From NCBI GenBank assembly GCA_964453205.1, contig CAYVRC010000076.1:1-26147 (forward strand): a stretch of DNA of 26,147 bases, given 5' to 3'. Positions within the stretch are counted from its first letter, which is position 1. Every line of letters begins with the position of its first letter. The notes beneath the pieces were generated by a model. It was not told where the DNA came from and did not search any database. It saw nothing but the letters and a program-made list of their open reading frames with translations. The position numbers and the translations under genes were made by a program. Shown one piece after another: positions 1-8,563 of the stretch. Source of the DNA: Crateriforma sp964453205 (GTDB lineage: Bacteria > Planctomycetota > Planctomycetia > Pirellulales > Pirellulaceae).

Positions 1-2
1 CG

Positions 3-74
3 CTCGTGGGGGATACAGCGACGGAAGTGGAGGTGGCGAGGTTGATCATCGCCGTCGTGCAAGCCGCAGATTGA
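3..74 (+). CDS. Possible C-terminal tail of an upstream gene (partial, runs off left edge)
   Basis: A reading frame open from the left edge ends at a TGA at 72-74 and encodes 23 residues ending in LIIAVVQAAD. Its third codon positions are mostly G or C, as in the confirmed genes of this window. The competing open frame (2 to about 123) has poor third-position GC. The fragment is too short to assign a family. If real, it ends 30-84 bp before gspD, depending on which gspD start is used, and could belong to the same transcription unit. Confidence 0.35.
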   Translation, partial: LVGDTATEVEVARLIIAVVQAAD

Positions 75-104
75 CACCGGCGGCTGTCCAGGACGAAGAG
101 GTAA

Positions 105-2612
105 TTGTCCGGTGGGCTTTTTGAAATTCCCCCGTCCTTCTGCTGTGCGGTATCGCTCGTGATCCATGTTGCCGGTCGTCGTCGCCGAGTCGCCGGACTG
201 GGCTGTTGCCTGCTGTGGCTGTTCGCCGCCACGCCGTCGCCGGGCTGGTGTCAAACCGAGATTCAGCCGCTACCCGCACCGGCGGGCCGGCCCGAAGCCA
301 CGATTCGGATGAACTTGCAAGGCGACGTCCCGCTGGACGCGTTGGTAGGCTACCTGTCGACACGCTTGGGCATCCGATTCGAATACGACGACGCGATCGC
401 GACGAGACGAGTCACGATTCGAACGCCGGAGGAGATCCCCGTCGAATCCTTGCCGGCGTTGTTGGGCAACGTGCTGCGAACCGAGGGTTTGGCGTTGGTC
501 GATTCGGAGCGTGAGGGCTGGAAACGGATCGTCGAAGTTCGCCAGATGGCGCCGCTGTCACAAATTCAAAGCGGGCAATGGTCACCACGCGACGACGATG
601 CGGCGCGTCTGAACCCGGCGACCCCGGTGACGCAAGTGTTCGTCTTGGAGAACTTGTCCGCCGCGTCGGTCGCCGACGTGCTGCAACCGTTCCTCAGCGG
701 CGAAGGCGCGAACTTGGCCGCGGTCGCGAATTCGAACACGTTGATCGTGACCGACTACGCGTCTTCGATCGACACGCTGGCGGCTTTGATCGAACTGGTC
801 GATCAACCCGCCGGTCAGACCGGTTTCCTGGTTTACGAAGCCCGCAATCAATCCGCGGACACGTTGGCCGGCCAAGCGAGCAGTCTGCTGAAGTCGGCGG
901 CCACCGACGGTGGCGAAGCGGCCGTCGAGATCGTCCCCCAACCGCTGGGCAACCGCATCATCGTGGCCGGTTCGACGGCACTGGTGAAGCGAGCCGACGA
1001 GCTGTTGCAACGTTTGGACATCGCCTCGGGCCTGTCGACGGAGGTCTACCGGATTCGCAACACCTCGGCCGAGCGGATCGACCGACTGATCGGCGGCTTC
1101 ATCGAGCCGCCCAACGACAGTGAATCGGCTTATCAGTCGACCGTCGACGAGGAAGGCAACCTGCTGATCGTTCGGGCTCCCGCCGAAGTGCATCGCCAGA
1201 TCGCCGAACTGATCGCGGAATTGGACACGGCGATCGACTCCGACGAAAGTCCGATTCAGTTTTACAAACTCAAAAACGCCAGCGCGATCGATGTCTTGTA
1301 TTCGTTGTTGGCTTTGCAAGAAGCGGTCGGCGGCGGCGGCGGCAACGCCGGATTCTACGGACCGTTCGGCGGCGGCCAGCCCAACGCATTCCCCGGTTCG
1401 ATGAATCCGGCCGCGTCGGTCGTTCCGATCACGCCGTTGCCTTTGCCGCCGATCGACACGGCACGGACCGGCATCGCGCCGGCACGAGCGAACCCGTTGG
1501 CCCGACCGACGCTGGCAGCCGGCGGCGCAGGCCTGAACCAGGGAGCGACGGCGAACAACGCGCTGGCGGCCGGCAACGGTGTCGTGACGACCGGTCTTGC
1601 CGGGCCGGGTTTCGGCGCCGGCACGCTGGTCGGCGGGGGATCGGCCGGCGGGAGTTTTGGTGCCGGCGGCGTAGCGACGCTTCCCGGCGGCGCGCGGGTC
1701 TCGGCCGATGTGTCGACCAACAGTCTGATCGTGTTCGCCCCGGCGAGCGTCCAATCGATGTACGCCAAGCTGATCGAATCGTTGGACCAACGTCGACCGC
1801 AAGTCTTGATCGAAGCCAAGGTCATCGCGGTCAGCACGACCGACGATTACACCTTGGGCGTCGAAGTGTCGGTCGGCGATCGCGTCGGCGCGAAGCGTTT
1901 GTTCAAGTTTTCTTCTTTCGGACTGAGCGAAGTCAATCCGGACACCGGTGCTTTGCGGATCATTCCAGGGCTGGGGTTCAACGGCACCTTGATCGACCCC
2001 GAAGTCGCCGACGTGGTCGTCCGCGCGTTAGCCCAGCACGACCGATCCCGAGTGTTGGCGGCTCCGAAGATTCTGGTCAACGACAACAGCACCGGCACCT
2101 TGGAAAGCGTCGTCAGCGTTCCTTTCGCCAGCATCAACGCGTCCGAAACGGTCGCGACGACTAGCCTGGGCGGCGATCAATCGGCCGGAACGATCATCAC
2201 CGTCACGCCGCACATCAACGAAGACGACCATCTGCAATTGGAATTCGACGTGGAATTCAGCACGTTCGCCGATTCGGGTGCCGACGGTTTGCCGCCGCCA
2301 CGTCAAATCGATCGCGTCGGCAGCATCGTGACGATCCCCAGCGGAAAAACGGTCGTCGTCGGGGGATTAAAACGTATCACCGAGAACCATAATTTTTCGG
2401 GCATCCCGTGGGCCGAAAAGATCCCGGTCATCCGGGAATTGACCAGTCGCACCGACGATTTGTATCAGACGACTTCGTTCTTCTTGTTCATTCGGCCGGT
2501 TGTTTTGCGCGATTCTCGGTTTGCGGACTTAAAATATCTTTCTCAGAATGAACTGAACGACTCCCATCTGCCGGGCGATTTTCCGGCCAGCCGCCCTGAA
2601 CTGATTCGGTAA
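105..2612 (+). CDS. gspD: Type II secretion system secretin GspD
   Basis: Outer-membrane secretin, the exit channel of the type II secretion system. An Arg-rich n-region and hydrophobic stretch ending near PSPGWCQ form a Sec signal. An N0 domain follows at about residues 66-145. Four N1-type modules begin near residues 172 (TPVTQVFVLENLSA), 239, 310 and 383. The last module is interrupted by a Gly/Ala/Pro-rich insert (about 408-530). The secretin core spans about 566-802, from QVLIEAKVIAVS through VPFASINA, TIITVTPHIN and VVVGGL to GIPWAEKIPVIREL and FFLFIRPVVLR. The longest frame starts at TTG 105. The in-frame GTG at 159 puts the signal peptide at the N-terminus (MIHVAGRRRR) and is just as plausible; neither has a well-spaced ribosome site. 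The stop overlaps the gspE ATG (TAATG). A type IV pilus PilQ role is unlikely given the downstream pseudopilins and L/M genes. Confidence 0.93.
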   Translation: MSGGLFEIPPSFCCAVSLVIHVAGRRRRVAGLGCCLLWLFAATPSPGWCQTEIQPLPAPAGRPEATIRMNLQGDVPLDALVGYLSTRLGIRFEYDDAIATRRVTIRTPEEIPVESLPALLGNVLRTEGLALVDSEREGWKRIVEVRQMAPLSQIQSGQWSPRDDDAARLNPATPVTQVFVLENLSAASVADVLQPFLSGEGANLAAVANSNTLIVTDYASSIDTLAALIELVDQPAGQTGFLVYEARNQSADTLAGQASSLLKSAATDGGEAAVEIVPQPLGNRIIVAGSTALVKRADELLQRLDIASGLSTEVYRIRNTSAERIDRLIGGFIEPPNDSESAYQSTVDEEGNLLIVRAPAEVHRQIAELIAELDTAIDSDESPIQFYKLKNASAIDVLYSLLALQEAVGGGGGNAGFYGPFGGGQPNAFPGSMNPAASVVPITPLPLPPIDTARTGIAPARANPLARPTLAAGGAGLNQGATANNALAAGNGVVTTGLAGPGFGAGTLVGGGSAGGSFGAGGVATLPGGARVSADVSTNSLIVFAPASVQSMYAKLIESLDQRRPQVLIEAKVIAVSTTDDYTLGVEVSVGDRVGAKRLFKFSSFGLSEVNPDTGALRIIPGLGFNGTLIDPEVADVVVRALAQHDRSRVLAAPKILVNDNSTGTLESVVSVPFASINASETVATTSLGGDQSAGTIITVTPHINEDDHLQLEFDVEFSTFADSGADGLPPPRQIDRVGSIVTIPSGKTVVVGGLKRITENHNFSGIPWAEKIPVIRELTSRTDDLYQTTSFFLFIRPVVLRDSRFADLKYLSQNELNDSHLPGDFPASRPELIR

Positions 2613-4216
2613 TGTCCAGCACGCCACGATCCGACGCTCTCGAAAAAAGCTCGGTCGATCGTGCGGTCGGCTCGGAACCTTGGACCGACCGGCTTTCGCT
2701 TCCCGCCACGGAAACGTTGGACGCGTACGACGTGTTTCCGGCGTTTCTTGACAAGATTCCGATCCAACACGCGCGTCAGCACGCCGTGATCGGCTTGGTT
2801 CGCCGCGGCGTGGCGATCGGACCGGACGACGCGATGATCCTGGCGATCAGTGAGGCGAAAAGTTGGCCGCAGCGGGACATCCTTTCCCGCCGCTTGGCCG
2901 TTCCGGTCCGAGTCGTCGTAACCGGCCGCGCGTGCATCTTGGCAAAGATCGACTCGGCGTATTCCAACCGTGATCGTAACGCGGGTAGCGTCTTGAGCAC
3001 CATCGAAACCGGCGGAGAGAGCGATTCTCTGCTGGCGTTCGCTTCGCGGGAGGACTTGCTCGATTCCGATACCCGGGCGCCGGTGATTCGTTTGGTCAAC
3101 CAGTTGCTGTTCGACGCGGTCGTCGCCGGCGCGTCCGATCTTCACGTCCAGCCGTACGAAGACCGCTTGCAAGTTCGACAGCGTGTCGACGGCGTGTTGT
3201 TCGACGTGTTCGAGATTCCCAAAAGCATTCAAGAGGAAGTCCTGACGCGAATCAAAGTGCTGGGCCGAATGAACATCGCCGAAAAACGATTGCCGCAAGA
3301 CGGCCGGGCGACGGTTCAACTCGGCAGCCGAATCGTCGACCTGCGTATCGCGACGTTGCCGACTAGTCACAACGAACGCATCGTGATCCGGTTGCTGGAC
3401 AAAAGCGCGCGGCGATACTCGCTGGACGATTTGGGCATGCCCGACGACATGCGAGCGCGTTGGCAGAAACTGATCGCCGTCGACCACGGATTGATTCTGG
3501 TCACCGGCCCGACGGGCAGCGGGAAAAGCACGACGCTGTACAGCGCCCTGCAAACCTTGAACTCGACCGAAGCCAACATCCTGACGTTGGAGGACCCGAT
3601 CGAATATCAGCTCGACGGGATCAGCCAAACCCAGATCAACGAAAAGAAGGGCCTGACGTTTGGATCGGGAATGCGAAGCCTGCTTCGGCAAGACCCCGAC
3701 GTCATCATGGTCGGTGAAATCCGTGACGCCGAAACGGCAACGATGGCGATCCAAGCCTCGCTGACCGGGCACTTGGTTTTCAGCACCTTGCACACCAACG
3801 ACGCGGCCAGCGCGGTGACGCGGTTGTTGGACCTGGGCGTGCAACCTTACCTGGTTGCCAGTTCGCTGGTCGCTTCGCTCGCCCAGCGTTTGGTGCGGAC
3901 GCTTTGCCCGGACTGCCGCGGCACCGGATCTCGCGGCTGCGACGCGTGTCGACAAACCGGTTACGCCGGCCGTATCGGGTTGTTCGAGTTGTTGGTCGTC
4001 GACGAGACCTGTCGCGGGCACATTCAAAGTCGCAGCGGCGCCAGCCAGATCCGCCGATCGGCGATCGAATCCGGCATGACATTGTTGGCGGAAGACGGGC
4101 GGGACAAAATCCGTCGGGGCTTGACCACCGAACAAGAAGTCATGCGGGTCACGCAGACCAGCGGCGACGAATCCGCCGCCGCCCCGTCGGCCGCATCCGA
4201 TGCGGTGCGTCCCTGA
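2612..4216 (+). CDS. gspE: Type II secretion system ATPase GspE
   Basis: Cytoplasmic hexameric ATPase that powers pseudopilus assembly. After an N-terminal domain the catalytic core shows Walker A GPTGSGKST (residues 299-307), the Asp box TLEDPIEY around E327-D328, Walker B VIMVGEIRD with E369, and the His box with H387 and H394 (GHLVFSTLHTND). A tetracysteine zinc module follows (C432, C435, C443, C446), but only seven residues separate the two CxxC pairs, against roughly 30 in well-studied GspE proteins. At 534 aa it is near normal length, with an Ala/Ser-rich tail. The ATG overlaps the gspD stop by one base, and the stop overlaps the gspF ATG by one base. PilB is the closest alternative, but the neighbours argue for GspE. 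Confidence 0.95.
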   Translation: MSSTPRSDALEKSSVDRAVGSEPWTDRLSLPATETLDAYDVFPAFLDKIPIQHARQHAVIGLVRRGVAIGPDDAMILAISEAKSWPQRDILSRRLAVPVRVVVTGRACILAKIDSAYSNRDRNAGSVLSTIETGGESDSLLAFASREDLLDSDTRAPVIRLVNQLLFDAVVAGASDLHVQPYEDRLQVRQRVDGVLFDVFEIPKSIQEEVLTRIKVLGRMNIAEKRLPQDGRATVQLGSRIVDLRIATLPTSHNERIVIRLLDKSARRYSLDDLGMPDDMRARWQKLIAVDHGLILVTGPTGSGKSTTLYSALQTLNSTEANILTLEDPIEYQLDGISQTQINEKKGLTFGSGMRSLLRQDPDVIMVGEIRDAETATMAIQASLTGHLVFSTLHTNDAASAVTRLLDLGVQPYLVASSLVASLAQRLVRTLCPDCRGTGSRGCDACRQTGYAGRIGLFELLVVDETCRGHIQSRSGASQIRRSAIESGMTLLAEDGRDKIRRGLTTEQEVMRVTQTSGDESAAAPSAASDAVRP

Positions 4217-5421
4217 TGCCGATCTACGCCTACTCCGGCGTCGACGCCGAGGGACGACGTTTCCGTGGAACGATCGTGGCCGATTCGCCACGTGCCGGTC
4301 GCGACCGGCTCCGCGACCGCGGCGTTCAAGTCCAAGCCTTGTCGTTGATCGAAAACAACGACCGTCCGACCTGGTGGCAGAACGTTCGGCTGCACCGGCC
4401 GCGTCAACAGTGGGGCGGCGCGGCGCACGAGCTGTCGATGTTGCTCCGCGCCGGCATCTCGGTCGACGAAGCCATCGACACGTTGTCCGGTCAGTACGGC
4501 GGTGCGTTTCGAGATTCGCTGAAACGATTGCATGATCAGATCAGCGCCGGGCGCTCGCTGGCCGACGCCATGTCCGAACAACCCGGTGTGTTCGACGCCG
4601 CTTCGATCCGCTTGGTCGAAGTCGGCGAGAATGCGGGCAACTTGGAAGTCGTTTTGGACGAACTGGCCGAATTCAAACAACGCATGTCGGAATTCGGCGA
4701 TAAGATTTTCGGCGCCCTGATGTATCCGGTCTTCTTGTTGGTATTCGGAACCGCCGCGATGGTGTTTTTGATGACCTGGGTGTTGCCCCCGCTGTTGGAA
4801 AATTTGCAAGAAACACTGGACGTGATTCCCTGGCCGACGCGTATCGCCAAAGCGCTCAGCGATCGACTGGTCGCCCACGGCGGGAAGTTGCTGATCGGCA
4901 TCCTCGGGGGCACAGCCGTCCTGTTTTGGTGGTCGCGAAGTCGCAACGGGCGACGCCGGATCGACGAAAAAATTCTGCGACTGCCCCTGATCGGGCCGCT
5001 GCTGACCAAGCAGTACGTCGCCCGGGCGTCGATGATCATCGGGATGCTCGTTCGCAGCGGCATTCCGCTGAATCAGGCGTTGGACTTGGCCGCCCGTTCG
5101 ACGCAAAACACGGTCGTTCGCGAATGTTTGCAGCAATGCGGCGTCGACCTGACCGCCGGCCGCGACCTGGCCGGATCGCTGTCGCGACGGGACGTGTTTC
5201 CGCCGCTGGCGGTGCGTGTTTTTTCGGTCGGCCAGGACAGCGGACAGCTCGATGACATGCTGATCCGATTGGGTCAGGATTATAATCGACAGGTCCAGGT
5301 CGCCTCGACACGGCTGACGACGCTGTTGGAACCGGTGTTGATTTTGGTGATGGCGGTGCTGGTCGGTTTTTTGTTGCTGGCCACCATCCTGCCGATCCTG
5401 CAAGCCGGTCAAATGGTTTGA
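4216..5421 (+). CDS. gspF: Type II secretion system inner-membrane platform protein GspF
   Basis: Polytopic inner-membrane protein that links the ATPase to the growing pseudopilus. The 401-aa product begins MPIYAYSGVDAEGRRFRGT, the standard GspF/PilC opening. It carries two repeats of the T2SSF domain (ELSMLLRAGISVDEAIDTL, then ASMIIGMLVRSGIPLNQAL). Hydrophobic segments lie near residues 165-195, 222-242 and 370-397. The frame is open further upstream to 3904, but ATG 4216 matches the family start and overlaps the gspE stop as TGATG, so that start is preferred. Confidence 0.94.
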   Translation: MPIYAYSGVDAEGRRFRGTIVADSPRAGRDRLRDRGVQVQALSLIENNDRPTWWQNVRLHRPRQQWGGAAHELSMLLRAGISVDEAIDTLSGQYGGAFRDSLKRLHDQISAGRSLADAMSEQPGVFDAASIRLVEVGENAGNLEVVLDELAEFKQRMSEFGDKIFGALMYPVFLLVFGTAAMVFLMTWVLPPLLENLQETLDVIPWPTRIAKALSDRLVAHGGKLLIGILGGTAVLFWWSRSRNGRRRIDEKILRLPLIGPLLTKQYVARASMIIGMLVRSGIPLNQALDLAARSTQNTVVRECLQQCGVDLTAGRDLAGSLSRRDVFPPLAVRVFSVGQDSGQLDDMLIRLGQDYNRQVQVASTRLTTLLEPVLILVMAVLVGFLLLATILPILQAGQMV

Positions 5422-5470
5422 CGGACACGACTTTGCCTCTCGATCTCTTCTTCGACTCATTGATTCCGCC

Positions 5471-5908
5471 ATGAAGACCTTTACCCATCAGCCGAAACCG
5501 GTCGCGACCGGATTCTCTTTGGTCGAATTGATCGTCGTGATGGTCATCATCGGCCTGCTCAGCAGCTTGGTCGCGTTGCAGACACGCAGCTACTTGATCG
5601 CCAGCAAACAAAACGCCGCGCGTGCGGAGATCGCGACGATCGTCAGCGCGCTGGAAACGTTCTACGCCGATCAGTCTCGCTATCCGACGAACGAGGAAGG
5701 CATCGCGGTGCTGGCCGAAGGTACCGAGAGCATTCCCGACGGATTTTTGAAAAAGATTCCCCGGGATCCTTGGGGCAATCCTTACGAATACATCAGCCCG
5801 GCCGGTGATGCCCCGTTCGAGATCCTGTGTCTCGGCGGCGACGGTCGCGAAGGCGGCGAAGGCGGCGACAAAGACATCAGCAGCGAGGACCCGGATGACC
5901 GCCGCTGA
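5471..5908 (+). CDS. gspG: Type II secretion system major pseudopilin GspG
   Basis: Major pseudopilin that polymerises into the secretion piston. A class III prepilin signal is visible: cleavage after G14, then F15 at +1 and E19 at +5 (GFSLVELIVVMVIIGLL). The globular part has the GspG hallmarks YPTNEEG, PRDPWGNPYEY and LGGDGREGGEGGDKDI, the calcium-binding C-terminal region. The length of 145 aa is typical. It starts 49 bp after gspF, the widest gap before gspM, with no obvious ribosome site. Its 3' end overlaps gspH by 14 bp. Confidence 0.95.
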   Translation: MKTFTHQPKPVATGFSLVELIVVMVIIGLLSSLVALQTRSYLIASKQNAARAEIATIVSALETFYADQSRYPTNEEGIAVLAEGTESIPDGFLKKIPRDPWGNPYEYISPAGDAPFEILCLGGDGREGGEGGDKDISSEDPDDRR

Positions 5909-6416
5909 GTCGTCATCGGTACGGCGTCGCCGCGATGCGTTCACGCTGTTGGAATTGATGGTCACCGTCGTCTTGTTGGTCATCGTCTCGGGGACCGGCA
6001 TCTTGGCGGTGCAAGGTCCCCTGGCACGCGCGACGATGGATCGTGCGATCACGCAAATCGTCGCTGCCGACGCGGCCGAACGATCCGCCTCGCGCCGCAG
6101 TCCCGATCCCGGTCGCTTGCTTCAAGTCGACGTCGATCGGCTGCGATACACTCGAAGCAGACGCGTGCTGACGTTACCCCGCGGGGTGACGGTCAGCCGG
6201 TTGTGGGTGCTGGATCCCGCTGCGACCGTTCGCGAGGTCGGCGAGTTGTCCTTCGCCACCACGGGCCAAACCTTGTCGTACGGGATCGAACTTTCCGGCC
6301 CCCGGGGTCATCGTGACCAGGTGTTGATTCTGGGCATCAGCGGGCAAGCGATTCACGACCGCGACGGTTCGATCGCGCGTTCGTTGTTGCAAGGTTTGGG
6401 GAGTCCGTCGGCATGA
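5895..6416 (+). CDS. gspH: Type II secretion minor pseudopilin, GspH-like
   Basis: Minor pseudopilin expected near the tip of the pseudopilus. The 173-aa product starts at ATG 5895, inside the end of gspG, and has a short basic leader (RRRRDA). A prepilin motif follows, with F16 at +1 and E20 at +5 (FTLLELMVTVVLLVIVSGTG). The residue before the cleavage site is Ala15, not the usual Gly. The globular domain is divergent. Assignment to H rests on its position directly after gspG and its size. The frame is open upstream to 5805 inside gspG, but the ATG at 5895 gives the right leader length. The stop overlaps the next ATG (ATGA). Confidence 0.82.
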   Translation: MTAAESSSVRRRRDAFTLLELMVTVVLLVIVSGTGILAVQGPLARATMDRAITQIVAADAAERSASRRSPDPGRLLQVDVDRLRYTRSRRVLTLPRGVTVSRLWVLDPAATVREVGELSFATTGQTLSYGIELSGPRGHRDQVLILGISGQAIHDRDGSIARSLLQGLGSPSA

Positions 6417-6925
6417 ACCGAGGACCGCGACAGGAGACGTCGAATCCCACCGACCGATCGAATCGTTCGCCGGGCTTCACGTTGTTGGAAGTCGTCGTCG
6501 GACTGATGTTGATGGCCGCCCTGGTGGTTTCGGCGTTGACCGCCCTGTCCCGCTATCAGTCGGTCTTGAAAGACGCCGGGCGAAAGCGTCAGGCGATCGC
6601 CGTGGCGGACGATCTGTTGCAGCGTTGGTCGGATTCGCCCGCCGGTTTGCCCGGATCGGCCGCGGGGACCGTGCCGACCGATCCGACGCTGGGCTGGCGA
6701 ACCCGGGTGGTCGCGCAGCGGAGCGTGTGCGGTATGCCGGCGGAAGTCATCCGTTTGGACGTTTGGGAACAACGTCTCGATGAACCGGAGCCGCGGGTGT
6801 TGGCGTCCGTCGAATACCTGCGCCGAAGGCCGCTTCGCGGTTTGCGACTGGGCAGACTCGGTTTGCCGCCGAGCAAACCGCGGGAGGACGAACACTCGTC
6901 GATTTTCGTCGAGCCGTCGTCATGA
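6413..6925 (+). CDS. gspI: Type II secretion minor pseudopilin, GspI-like
   Basis: Minor pseudopilin of 170 aa. A 21-residue hydrophilic leader ends at G21, followed by FTLLEVVVGLMLMAALVVSA with F22 at +1 and E26 at +5, a textbook prepilin peptidase site. The rest is short and poorly conserved, as is usual for GspI. Its position third in the G-H-I-J-K series supports the assignment. Both ends overlap the neighbours by four bases (ATGA), indicating translational coupling. Confidence 0.8.
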   Translation: MNRGPRQETSNPTDRSNRSPGFTLLEVVVGLMLMAALVVSALTALSRYQSVLKDAGRKRQAIAVADDLLQRWSDSPAGLPGSAAGTVPTDPTLGWRTRVVAQRSVCGMPAEVIRLDVWEQRLDEPEPRVLASVEYLRRRPLRGLRLGRLGLPPSKPREDEHSSIFVEPSS

Positions 6926-7527
6926 GGGATCCGTCGAAATCACGTCGCGGCATGACGTTGATCGAAATGATCGTGGCGACCGTGTTGTCGGCGATCTTGA
7001 TGGTCGTTTTGCTAGGCGTCAGCCGCCGGACGATGCGGCTTCGCGGCGAAGCGGTGCGGGTCGCCGAAAGCCTTCGGGACAACGAGTTGCTCGTCCGACA
7101 GTGGCGACGCGACTTTCTTCACGGCGAAGCGATGCTGCCGCTAATCGACGGCGTGGTGATCCGAGGCGCGATCCATCGTGACCCGCAAACGCAGACCACG
7201 ACGCAGCAACCGGCGTTCGTCCGCTATCAAGTCGTCGGCGGGAACGGCCGCGTTTGGCTGCTGCGACACCAATGGCGAATCGATCCGGAAAGCGGCCGAC
7301 CGACCGATCCCCAAAGCGAACCGGTTTTCATGGGCCTGGCCGCGATGACGGTTTCAAGCGACCGCGTCGACGCGTTCGACCGGGCGAGCGAAGCGGAACG
7401 GCTTTGGGACGCCGAAATGTCCGGAGCGACGATGCCGGACATGCCGACGACGATCGACATCCGGTTGCTGGACGACCAGGGAAACGCTTTGGTCCGGCAC
7501 CGCATTCGGCATCACTGGGAGGACTGA
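6922..7527 (+). CDS. gspJ: Type II secretion minor pseudopilin, GspJ-like
   Basis: Minor pseudopilin of 201 aa that should join I and K in the tip complex. The leader ends at G10, followed by MTLIEMIVATVLSAILMVVL with Met at +1 and Glu at +5 (E15). The globular region includes LLVRQWRRDFLH after the helix and a beta-rich body ending in ALVRHRIRHHWED. It overlaps gspI by four bases and lies 3 bp before gspK. The family assignment is by motif, size and order. Confidence 0.8.
   Translation: MRDPSKSRRGMTLIEMIVATVLSAILMVVLLGVSRRTMRLRGEAVRVAESLRDNELLVRQWRRDFLHGEAMLPLIDGVVIRGAIHRDPQTQTTTQQPAFVRYQVVGGNGRVWLLRHQWRIDPESGRPTDPQSEPVFMGLAAMTVSSDRVDAFDRASEAERLWDAEMSGATMPDMPTTIDIRLLDDQGNALVRHRIRHHWED
7517..7522 (+). 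promoter_or_regulatory. Ribosome binding site deciding the gspK start
   Basis: GGGAGG with 8 bases of spacing to the GTG at 7531. It lies inside the end of gspJ and is one of the few strong Shine-Dalgarno sequences in this operon. Confidence 0.7.
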
Positions 7528-7530
7528 ATC

Positions 7531-8538
7531 GTGAGGACACCCATCCGCATGAATCGTCGGCCCGCGCGTCGCGGCGTCGTCCTGTTGATCGTGTTGGTCG
7601 CGATCGTTCTGATCGCCGCGGCTTTGGTTGAAGTGTCGCGTGCCAGTTCGCAGTCCCAGATCGCGTCGCTGCGAGCCCGGGACGCTTTGCAACAACGCTG
7701 GGGCATGATCAGTTGCGAGCGAGTCGTGTTGCCGGCCGCCGCGGGCTTGTTGGCGCGCAGCGACGAAAGCACCAAGCAGGCCCTGCCGGCGACGGCCGGA
7801 CTTCGTCGCCCGCGAATGCCGGCGGTATTGACCGACCGTGTCCTGTTGGGCGGCCAATCGTTCGATCTGATCTTGGCCGACGAAGACGCCAAGGCCGACT
7901 TGAACGTGATCTATGACATCGGTGGCCGAAACGGCTGCGAAAAAGTGCTCGGCGACACGTTGGCACTGAGCGAAATGCGTGCGGTCCGATTGCGGCCGCG
8001 ACGGCGCAGTTTCGACGTCCGCACGGCCGCGGATTCACGCGGCCAGCCGTCGCAGCTGGGCGGTCCGAATGCAGGCGAGATTTCGGTTTCACCGTCGGCC
8101 GATTCGCTTCCGCCCGCTTTTGCGACCTGGGGTGAGGTTTTCGATTTTAACCGTGTCAACGATCTGTCCGGCGACCTCCGGCACATCGCCGCGGCGACGC
8201 GCGAGGTCACGCTGTGGGGCAGCGGCCGGCTGAACGTGTGGAGGGCCTCGGACGACGCGATCGTTGCGGTCTGTCGCGAGGTGGTTCAAGATGGACTGGC
8301 GAAACGAATTCAACAGCGGATCCGAAGCACCTCATTGTCACAGATCGACTTGGTGCTTCGGCAAACCGTCAGCAACGAACAAGATCGCCGACGTTTGGCC
8401 GACTTGCTGGCCGATGATTCCCGGTGCAGCAGCTTGTGGATCGAAGGCGACGACGGCGTCAGTCGGGTTCAACGTTTGTCGATTCGGCGACCCGAAAAAA
8501 CCGGATGGATCCGCACGACCGTGTTTGAGTTTCCCTAA
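7531..8538 (+). CDS. gspK: Type II secretion minor pseudopilin, GspK-like
   Basis: Largest minor pseudopilin, predicted to cap the tip complex. The leader RRPARRG is followed by VVLLIVLVAIVLIAAALVEV after G15. Position +5 is Ile (I20), not Glu, as is common in GspK. A GspK-like motif DEDAKADLNV near residue 116 precedes the helical insertion domain. At 335 aa the length fits GspK. GTG 7531 is preferred over the in-frame ATG 7549 because GGGAGG at 7517-7522 sits 8 bases upstream of it. Confidence 0.85.
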   Translation: MRTPIRMNRRPARRGVVLLIVLVAIVLIAAALVEVSRASSQSQIASLRARDALQQRWGMISCERVVLPAAAGLLARSDESTKQALPATAGLRRPRMPAVLTDRVLLGGQSFDLILADEDAKADLNVIYDIGGRNGCEKVLGDTLALSEMRAVRLRPRRRSFDVRTAADSRGQPSQLGGPNAGEISVSPSADSLPPAFATWGEVFDFNRVNDLSGDLRHIAAATREVTLWGSGRLNVWRASDDAIVAVCREVVQDGLAKRIQQRIRSTSLSQIDLVLRQTVSNEQDRRRLADLLADDSRCSSLWIEGDDGVSRVQRLSIRRPEKTGWIRTTVFEFP

Positions 8539-8563
8539 CGATTCTTTTCTGGAATGATCTGTT

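Noticed and set aside
2543..4291. 582-codon open frame on the minus strand
   Set aside because: Lies antisense to gspE, which has all family motifs. Long antisense frames are common in GC-rich DNA with this codon bias.
4024..5472. 482-codon open frame on the minus strand
   Set aside because: Antisense to gspF; Gln/Arg/His-rich product with no domain.
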